NCBI GenBank assembly: GCA_019426215.1
Contig: CM033393.1
Span: 7,536,046 to 7,600,045 of the forward strand
Length of the DNA: 64,000 bases
Direction: 5' to 3'
Source: Buddleja alternifolia
Lineage: Eukaryota; Streptophyta; Magnoliopsida; Lamiales; Scrophulariaceae
Positions 57,793 through 64,000 of this stretch are shown piece after piece. A program made the position numbers and the translations under genes. The first letter of the stretch is position 1; every line of letters begins with the position of its first letter. The notes under the pieces are model-generated. The model saw only the letters and a list, made by a program, of their open reading frames with translations, was not told the DNA's origin and made no database searches.

Positions 57793-59649
57793 TCACTTTT
57801 TCTGTCGCTTTGCTCTTTCTTCGCCTTGGAGAACTTCTAGCGCTAAGTCCATCAGGAGACGATCAATGTCAATGATTGTCGTATGTTGAACTTCATCGTA
57901 ATCATGCCTACGAAGTCTGGCGCTTTCATTAAGTTCTAACAACCTTTCCGTCCACTCTCTTGGAGAAATTCCAAGTTCATGAATTAAATCGTGATTGATA
58001 TCTTTTCTTGGATCTTTTGACGGTCTCCAATTGATAGGTCGTCTCAGCGGTCCGGCAAAAGGTTGAAATCCCATTCCTTCTAAGAAGTCAACGTCCAATT
58101 CCAGAAGGAGATATCTTCCTAGATAATATCTTGGCTTTCTGTTTTTAGTTAACATCTTCTTGATGCTCACTAGTTCTTCCATCATTGATCGCCAATTTTT
58201 ATTATCAGTCTTTGACATTGCTTTGGACGCTTGATGCTTTTCTGTATTTTTCCCCTTCTTGGCATCATCAAGAGAGGTTTTCAACTCAGCGACTTCTCTT
58301 CGCAAGAGTTGAACTTCGTCAACTAAGAGAGCAACTTGGTGAGCGATGCTCTGAGCAATGGCATCGGTCGAAATATGTCTGTCAGCATCAGCCGAAGCGC
58401 TCTGGGCTAAGTGACGGTTAAATTCGGATGAGAGTTCAGCGATAAGAGGGAACATGCTATTCATGATAGCAATGGTGCTTTTATTTGAAGCGTTGGCAAT
58501 GTCTCGGCTTCGTGTATCAGACACTATTCGCATATGTCTATCAGCAGTTTCAAAGAGCTTAGAACAGGAACCTTCAATGTTGTGGAGCGATTTTCGGACT
58601 ACCTGTATGAAGTCTCTAGCGTCTGAATCACTTTCAGAATCCGAATCGGAAGAAGAACGCCCTGGGGACGGGAGAAGTTCGTAAGAGCTAGAAACTGCAG
58701 CATTGCCTTTAGATTTATCTCTGATAAAGGGCTCGATAGGCCCGTGTGCAATTTCAGAGTGCACTTCTTCAATCGCTTGATCTATGATTGGATCTGCAAA
58801 GATTGGGGGCTCGACTACTGGGGCGCTAGAAGAATCTGGCAAGGAAGCCTCAGGATTTTGAGCGACTTTCGCAGTAGGAGCAGAGTTTTCTTCCATTAAT
58901 TGGAGTTGGGGAGGAGAAGGTTTTCTAATGCCAATGACCCAGAGGGGGCCAAGGGCTTCCATCACATGTCTTGGACTGATCAGGCTGGATTGCGGGATAA
59001 AGAATATAGCATCTTCGCGCTCTTCGATACTTAGTGCCAGTTGCACATCTTCCGATAAAGCAATCCCTGAAGTATAACGATTGAAAAAGTCCAAAATCAA
59101 CGGCATGAGCGCTTGAGCTGCGTCTTGGTGCACTGGCCTAATCAGCGAGATCATCTTGGCCACTTGAATGTTGGATTCACTAAAGAGCACGGGGTGTAGA
59201 GTATATCCTCTGAAATTGTAACACCCAGAAAAGTGATTGAAACTGCTGTCCAGCGCTTGGGCATTTTCAAACACGGCTCTCATAGTTCTGTGGAACTCAG
59301 CAAACTCAGCGTGTTCTTTTGAAACATCAACACGAATCTGACTCTGACCGCGAAGAATTGGCCGTTTACTTGACGAAGCGTCTTCGTTTAGGTCAGGAAA
59401 GATTCTTTGAACAAAGTCTGCACGAGGATGCAAGACGTAGCGTCCGCCCTGGCTGTATAAGGCGAGTTGCTGGCGAATGTAGCTTTCAATTGGTTGTCTG
59501 TATCGTGGCAAAGCGCTAACATTCCCTGCAATAATCTGACACTGTTTAAGCAAAAAGGATGCATATCCTCGGCGTCTGTATTCTATCCCAAACTTGAAAA
59601 GAAACGGGTATCTTATAAGTTCTTCTACGGGTATAGAAATGCAGAACAA
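57793..59649 (-). CDS. Unknown retroelement protein, C-terminal 618 codons
   Basis: The largest open frame of the window. It continues the frame of the exon ending at 59852 after two TGA stops and one lost A near 59651. The features are an N-terminal part rich in aromatic and basic residues (ELIRYPFLFKFGIEYRRRGY), a Pro/Glu-rich middle, an acidic Ser/Asp tract (SSSDSDSESDSD), a predicted coiled coil (VALLVDEVQLLRREVAELKT) and a basic C-terminus ending ERAKRQKK. No gag zinc knuckle, protease, RT or integrase motif. I do not recognise a domain. Confidence 0.7.
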   Translation of the reverse strand: MFCISIPVEELIRYPFLFKFGIEYRRRGYASFLLKQCQIIAGNVSALPRYRQPIESYIRQQLALYSQGGRYVLHPRADFVQRIFPDLNEDASSSKRPILRGQSQIRVDVSKEHAEFAEFHRTMRAVFENAQALDSSFNHFSGCYNFRGYTLHPVLFSESNIQVAKMISLIRPVHQDAAQALMPLILDFFNRYTSGIALSEDVQLALSIEEREDAIFFIPQSSLISPRHVMEALGPLWVIGIRKPSPPQLQLMEENSAPTAKVAQNPEASLPDSSSAPVVEPPIFADPIIDQAIEEVHSEIAHGPIEPFIRDKSKGNAAVSSSYELLPSPGRSSSDSDSESDSDARDFIQVVRKSLHNIEGSCSKLFETADRHMRIVSDTRSRDIANASNKSTIAIMNSMFPLIAELSSEFNRHLAQSASADADRHISTDAIAQSIAHQVALLVDEVQLLRREVAELKTSLDDAKKGKNTEKHQASKAMSKTDNKNWRSMMEELVSIKKMLTKNRKPRYYLGRYLLLELDVDFLEGMGFQPFAGPLRRPINWRPSKDPRKDINHDLIHELGISPREWTERLLELNESARLRRHDYDEVQHTTIIDIDRLLMDLALEVLQGEERAKRQKK

Positions 59650-59851
59650 ATTTTTCAGCCCATCTGGCTGTATTCATCATCCATCGCTTGCCCAGCTTGA
59701 TAGCTTTAGCTTGATCTTTTCTAGCGGCAAGAAATTTCTCAAAGCGTTCAATTTCTTCTTCATAATCCTCAGCCCATAATCTGGCTAGATATTCTCAAGC
59801 CTCATATTCGATCCACGAGTTGATCGGATTTGGACGCTCAGTAACAATAGG
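59650..59851 (-). pseudogene. Linking coding segment with stops, unknown retroelement protein
   Basis: Frame of the upstream exon reads on after TGA as PNPINSWIEYEA, TGA, EYLARLWAEDYEEEIERFEK and then WMMNTARWAEK, where one A is missing and the frame of 59649-57793 takes over. Both stops are one G-to-A step from Trp. Confidence 0.65.
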
Positions 59852-60564
59852 TCATTTTCCTTTCCATAACTTAAGTGGATTAGGAGATAAAGAGTTTTGA
59901 GGAGATTTGACGATGGAAGGAAGAGCTGAATATCCTATCTTGTTGAGTTCTGCCTCATCTGGATCTTTGTTCCAATCACCCATGTGGGAATTTTTGAAAA
60001 CAATCTGGTTTTGGCGCAGAGGATAAAAGGACTCTTCTGAGCGACCAGTGAAATTGATTCGCTTCTGGTCAAATTCTGATCTGTTGAACGCTGGTCGACG
60101 AATATACTCAAGGCGTGAATGAAGACGCGCTAAACTGTACAGACCAAGATTGGCAAAACGCTCGAAGCTTTCAAACTTGTGTGAGTCTGAAAGATCTGGC
60201 CGATGGAGAGTCATTTGAAATTGGATTTCCAACTTGGCAAGCGTTTGAGTGTCACGTTCTCTGGCGGCATAATAAAATTCAATATCTGAAGAGTATCCAC
60301 GAGGGAAGAAATCAATGACACGAGGAGGAGGTCTTGTTGGCGTAGGAACAAAAGAAATTGCTTCTGTTGGGATAAGGGCCACTTCTATCGACCGCTCAAC
60401 GTTTAAAGTTGCTTCACTTGCTGATGAAGTTTCAGCGTCAAGAAGAACTTGTGATGCCTTTATAGCGATATCCAAAACAGTTGCCATGTTCACGTCTATT
60501 TCAACTGGAATCTCCAAGAGAGGAGGGGCATCAGCGATTGGTACATCTTGAGGTACATCTTGAG
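59852..60564 (-). CDS. Unknown retroelement protein, exon 3
   Basis: Starts at acceptor TATCAG with AQDVPQDVPIADAPPLLEIP in the phase left by exon 2. Includes RPPPRVIDFFPRGYSSDIEF and the region SRLEYIRRPAFNRSEFDQKR, and reaches a TGA after KLWKGK. No known domain. Confidence 0.65.
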
Positions 60565-60645
60565 CTGATACATGGAAGCGATTGAGAAAAGCAAGCAAAA
60601 ATTTCTACTGAGTAGAAATTACAAACGAAAGGCTACAACGCTTAC

Positions 60646-60825
60646 CCTGAGGAATATCATCGACGTTTTTAGTCGCTTGATCTATTTCTTGAGCAATTTC
60701 CTCAGGCTCCTGGACTTCTTCTTCGGGAGCTAAATCGATAAAAGAAGTTATCGGATCAGCACGAATGGGGATATTTAGTTCTTCATGTGTGTTGAGAACA
60801 TATTGAATATCTGCTGCATAAGGTG
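60646..60825 (-). CDS. Unknown retroelement protein, exon 2
   Basis: 180 bp, acceptor CTTTCAG, donor GTAAGC after CAGG. Encodes APYAADIQYVLNTHEELNIP and then an acidic stretch PEEEVQEPEEIAQEIDQ. Its length is a multiple of three and both flanking introns have the same phase. Confidence 0.65.
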
Positions 60826-60906
60826 CTGAAAGAGTTTTTATCCTAGCGTTAGAAACTTAGAGACTAACGAGGAAAGGATAAGAAAATTTGCTTAGCAAAT
60901 ACTTAC

Positions 60907-62155
60907 CCTGAACATTTGAACGCTTCTCAGATTGAGTAGCGGCTTGAGGATCTGAGTTGACTTCTGGAACAGCGTCAGAGAAAGAAGCACTAGCTGACTC
61001 TCTAAGCGCTGGTTTTGAAGGAGCGCTAGAGAATACTGTGGGAGGAGAAAGAGGAGTACGCCTTCGTGTAAGCGGGACTCCTTCTTCTATGGCTTCTTCT
61101 TCCTCGTGAACGTAAAAGATAAACGCTGGAGGAGGAGATGGAGATTTAGGAGAGGGAGAAGGAGAAGGGATCTTTGGTTGCTTTTTGGGATTCAGCTTCT
61201 TCTTCTTAAGATCAGGCTTTTGTTTCTTTGCGGGCTTGGATGGCTCAGTGACTTTGAGAATGATCTTTCTCTTAGGTCGCTTGACCACCACTTCTTCTTC
61301 TGATGAAGAGGACGATGATGAAGAAGACGCTTAATCTTCATCATCACTTCGAACAACTCCTTTGGCTGGAAGTCGCTCACACTGTTCTTTAGAAACCGCT
61401 GCTCCGCCGGGTTTTCGCGGGTTAAGAAGATCGCTTATCATTTTCTTTCCATAAAATTTGGTCGCTAGAATCTTTTTGCCAAAAGATTGCGTATATCCGC
61501 AAGCGCAAAGAATACGACTTAGCACAATCCCGTAAGGCTTGGGATTAACAGACTTAGCCATCGCTACTTTGAAGCGATTGAAAACGTAGAGAGACCAGTT
61601 AACTTTTAACTTGGTTAGGATGACTACCATCATCTTGTATTGAATGTTGGTGATTTTGTCGAAAGTTCCTTTTCTGCATTCAATAATCTTTGAGCAAATG
61701 TCAGCGAGGATGACGTATTCGCCCTTTATATCATTCTTCTTGAAGTTTGGCTCATACGCGGTGTTAACGTCGTCTTTCTTGATCAAATCCCAGACTTTGG
61801 TAGCATCTCCGAGATTGACATGTTCTACCTCACTGCCATGATTCGGGAGATTTAGTAGTGAAGAAATCAGAGAGGGAATGAGAACAAGGGTCTCTTTAGC
61901 AGAAGGGGAGACGTAGGATATGGAATTGCCGTCTTCAGAAATTTCACCATTATTGAAAAAATAGAGAGATTCTTCTTCAAAGTAGTTGTAAGCAGTAGTA
62001 AGCATGTCTCTCAAACCAGATTCTTGAACAAGTGGAAGAATCGTTCGAAGAGGCAAGTTCTGGTTATCAAAAAGATAATCCCAGTTAACCAAAAATTCGG
62101 CGTTAACCGTCACTGGTTTTTCAGCATGGGAAGATTTTGAAGCTTTGGGTGCCAT
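60907..62155 (-). CDS. Unknown retroelement protein, exon 1 with one in-frame stop
   Basis: ATG at 62155 (MAPKASKSSHAEKPVTVNAE). Residues about 20-245 form a globular region with KETLVLIPSLISSLLNLPNH, ADICSKIIECRKGTFDKIT, and LKVNWSLYVFNRFKVAMAKS, similar in layout to plant repeat proteins annotated as putative plant transposon protein. I also recall Gesneriaceae repeat proteins of this style, but I could not check this. A TAA at 61331 follows RSDDED; the same frame then continues with a Ser run, a Lys-rich stretch and a Pro/Ser-rich stretch (IPSPSPSPKSPSPPP) to a GTAAGT donor after CAGG. The stop is one C-to-T step from Gln. Confidence 0.7.
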
Positions 62156-62543
62156 TGCTGAAAGATGAGACTTTGAAGAAAAGAAAGAAGATTTTGTCTT
62201 TTAGAGAGAAATGACTTTTACAGTAGAGAGATTGGAAGAGATAAAGGTTTTCTGTAAAAGTTTTGAGAGGCATAAATAGAAGATAAAAGTAACTCCTCAA
62301 TTGGTAGATAAATGACACGTGTACAGAAGTTAATGAGAAAGAAATCTGAACCGTGTACACATAACTTCGGATGTCAAAAAGTGCGGTAAAATAGGATACT
62401 ATAACAATTTTCGGATCCGCAGTTACTTTTTCAAAACGTTTGAAATAATTTGAGATTTTCAGCGTAAATTACACGCGCCTGATAGTACATTGACACGTAC
62501 TCAAATTCATGCATTTTATTGAACTGCCTAGGCTGATCCCAAG
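62156..62543 (-). other. 5' leader of the nested element
   Basis: Non-coding between the 5' LTR and the ATG at 62155. The sequence next to the LTR (TGGGATCAGCC on minus) is only a poor PBS match. Confidence 0.6.
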
Positions 62544-64000
62544 TGGCATACGAAAGGGTCTAGAAGGGGGAGAGATTGAATAGACCCTGAAGTCTTTTTA
62601 GACTTAAAAAAAATTTTGTGTCACTTAAATATTTTTGAACGCTTGGAGTACTGAGCGCTTGGGTCAAACGCTTCAGAGTAGTTAACTTAGACTTAGTGAT
62701 TTCAGTCGTTTACCAAAGTAGGGCAACGCTTAGATCGCTTAATCAGGGTTAGCACAGCGGAAATGATTTTTAGCGTTCTTTTAGATAATTTAATCGCTTT
62801 GCAATTTTATTTCTCTTTTTCAGAATAATATAATGTGATGAATATAAGACAATAAAATATAAATGACACAATAATTTGTAAGGTTCACTGGGTGATGTAA
62901 TCCCATCTACGTCCTTCTTCTCCTTTTTCACTTGGAGGAATTTACTATGATGATTATCAAAGAATCACACAGAAACTTCTACAAAATAGTAATGGATGAA
63001 AATGATCTTGGGCTCCTTGATCACACAGATTTCAGCACCAATGAAGATCGTCTTTTTCAAGCTTCTCTCACTCAAAAATACTGCCTGAAAGGGGTACAAC
63101 AACTTTTCTCACTCAGATGAAAGGTTGAAGGTTATCTCTAGGGTTTTGTTTGTTTTTGGAAAGATCAAACAACTTGTAATATCTCAAGTGGAATTTGGAT
63201 TTCTTCTTTAGAAGATGTTTGAGATATTTTGGTGACTGTTTGGAATGTATGTAAAAAGCTTGAAGGTTTTGGCTATGGAGTTTCAAAGCTTTTTCACAGC
63301 AAGAGTATATGAATATTTTTTCAATAATAGTTTTCTCGCGTGTATTTCTTAGGGTTTTGTTTGGGTGGTATTTATAGACACTTTCTTGAGATCTGTCCGT
63401 TGGACACATGTAGGAGCGTGTGATTCACGCGGAGAGTGAATATACCCAAGTTCTGACATTCCTGAAAATCTGCTGGGGCCGATTGGACAGGAGCAGTTTT
63501 AATCTCTGAAATTCTGACAGTCTGAGTCAAAAAAATGGCTTGTCCACAAGTCATAGTAGCTTATCACATTTAATGCTCTTATCAGGCATTTAATGCATTT
63601 GAATTTATTTCCCGTTGGAAATAAATGTCCGTTGAATGATTGCATTTAAGTCCTTCATGACTTGAGGATTTATTTCAGGTGAATCTTACATCCAACGCTT
63701 GAGACAATTTGAGCGCTTGATCCATGTATCCTGAAATAAGTTCCTTTAGCGTTTGACGGACGCTAAGAGACAAATCTTCATCTCTGGTTGAATTCAGACG
63801 CTGGTCTTCAACTTCTTCTCTAATAGACTCACCTAGAATTCTACTAGCGATTCAGTTACTAAGACTTAGTCTAAAATCTACAAAGATAAAAAATTACAAG
63901 CCTAAACAAAATTACAAACTTTCAAACGTTTAAACAAAGAAAACATAAACTTACATTTTATTTGGGGTCTAACCATGAATCCTATCTTGTCATCATCAAA
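62544..64000 (-). repeat. 5' LTR of the nested element, cut by the window end
   Basis: Matches 56062-57520. By comparison about 25 bp of this LTR lie beyond 64000. Confidence 0.9.

Larger units (their letters stand above)
51522..64000 (+). mobile_element. SIRE/Maximus-like Ty1-copia retrotransposon, runs off the window
   Basis: 5' LTR 51522-53044, PBS 53055-53066, gag from 53153, protease/integrase start to about 56061. It is then split by a minus-strand LTR element that runs past the window end. A long LTR, a UBN2-type gag and the DSG...HMTG protease followed by a gag_pre-integrase domain place it in Ty1-copia. The remaining integrase, RT, RNase H and 3' LTR must lie to the right of 64000, if present. 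Confidence 0.88.
56062..64000 (-). mobile_element. Non-autonomous LTR retrotransposon with its own spliced gene, nested in the copia
   Basis: Read on the minus strand: 5' LTR 62544 to beyond the window, interior 62543-57546, 3' LTR 57545-56062. PPT AAAAAGGGGAAAT lies right before the 3' LTR. The PBS-like TGGGATCAGCC at about 62531-62541 is poor. The LTRs start TGTTAGGAAATTTCATGTTA like the copia LTR at 51522 and end ATGCCA like it. No gag, protease, RT, RNase H or integrase is present; one long gene of unknown function fills the interior. The right-hand target duplication lies just beyond the window. Confidence 0.88.

Overview
The window is AT-rich, repeat-packed nuclear DNA from a flowering plant. 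The signs are exons with GT-AG introns, an F-box/LRR gene of the plant FBD type, a plant glutamine-dependent NAD+ synthetase, and plant CACTA, Ty1-copia, Ty3-gypsy-like, LINE and MITE sequences. A eudicot is likely. The protein-coding non-autonomous LTR element at the right edge reminds me, from memory only, of repeat proteins in Lamiales genomes. I see no bacterial operons, rRNA, CRISPR or genuine tRNA genes.

Layout, left to right. 1-2530: remains of a CACTA transposon, with an exon-split Ptta/En/Spm-like gene leaving the left edge and a subterminal repeat block. 3453-7338: a complete CACTA-type element with 34-bp perfect terminal inverted repeats that carries an intact three-exon F-box/LRR gene (469 codons) in place of transposase. 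7339-11249: first copy of a 3.9-kb segmental duplication holding a decayed copia element with part of a gypsy-like LTR nested in it. 11250-14323: a CACTA left end fused to a decayed copia element (integrase, RT, RNase H, 3' LTR).

15346-40384 (minus strand): glutamine-dependent NAD+ synthetase. Nine exons can be placed exactly. Intron 1 is about 15 kb and holds the second copy of the duplication (25234-29181), a copia element (26175-35083, TSD TAATA), a gypsy-like LARD nested in its 3' LTR (27354-34998, TSD TATAC), MITEs and a LINE tail. Exons 7 and 9 carry three 1-bp indels and the last quarter of the protein is absent from the window, so the locus is either a pseudogene or has residual assembly errors.

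40400-51500: intergenic repeat DNA made of fold-back elements, a CACTA MITE with TSD TCT, a GC-rich organelle-like insert inside an inverted-repeat element, and an inverted-repeat element holding tandem perfect hairpins.

51522-64000: a SIRE/Maximus-like copia retrotransposon (5' LTR, PBS, gag, protease, start of integrase). A second LTR element has inserted into its integrase in the opposite orientation (56062 to beyond the window). That second element has related LTRs but no gag or pol. It carries a long, intron-containing gene of unknown function in sense orientation. The pair looks like a helper with its non-autonomous partner, and this is the most unusual part of the window.
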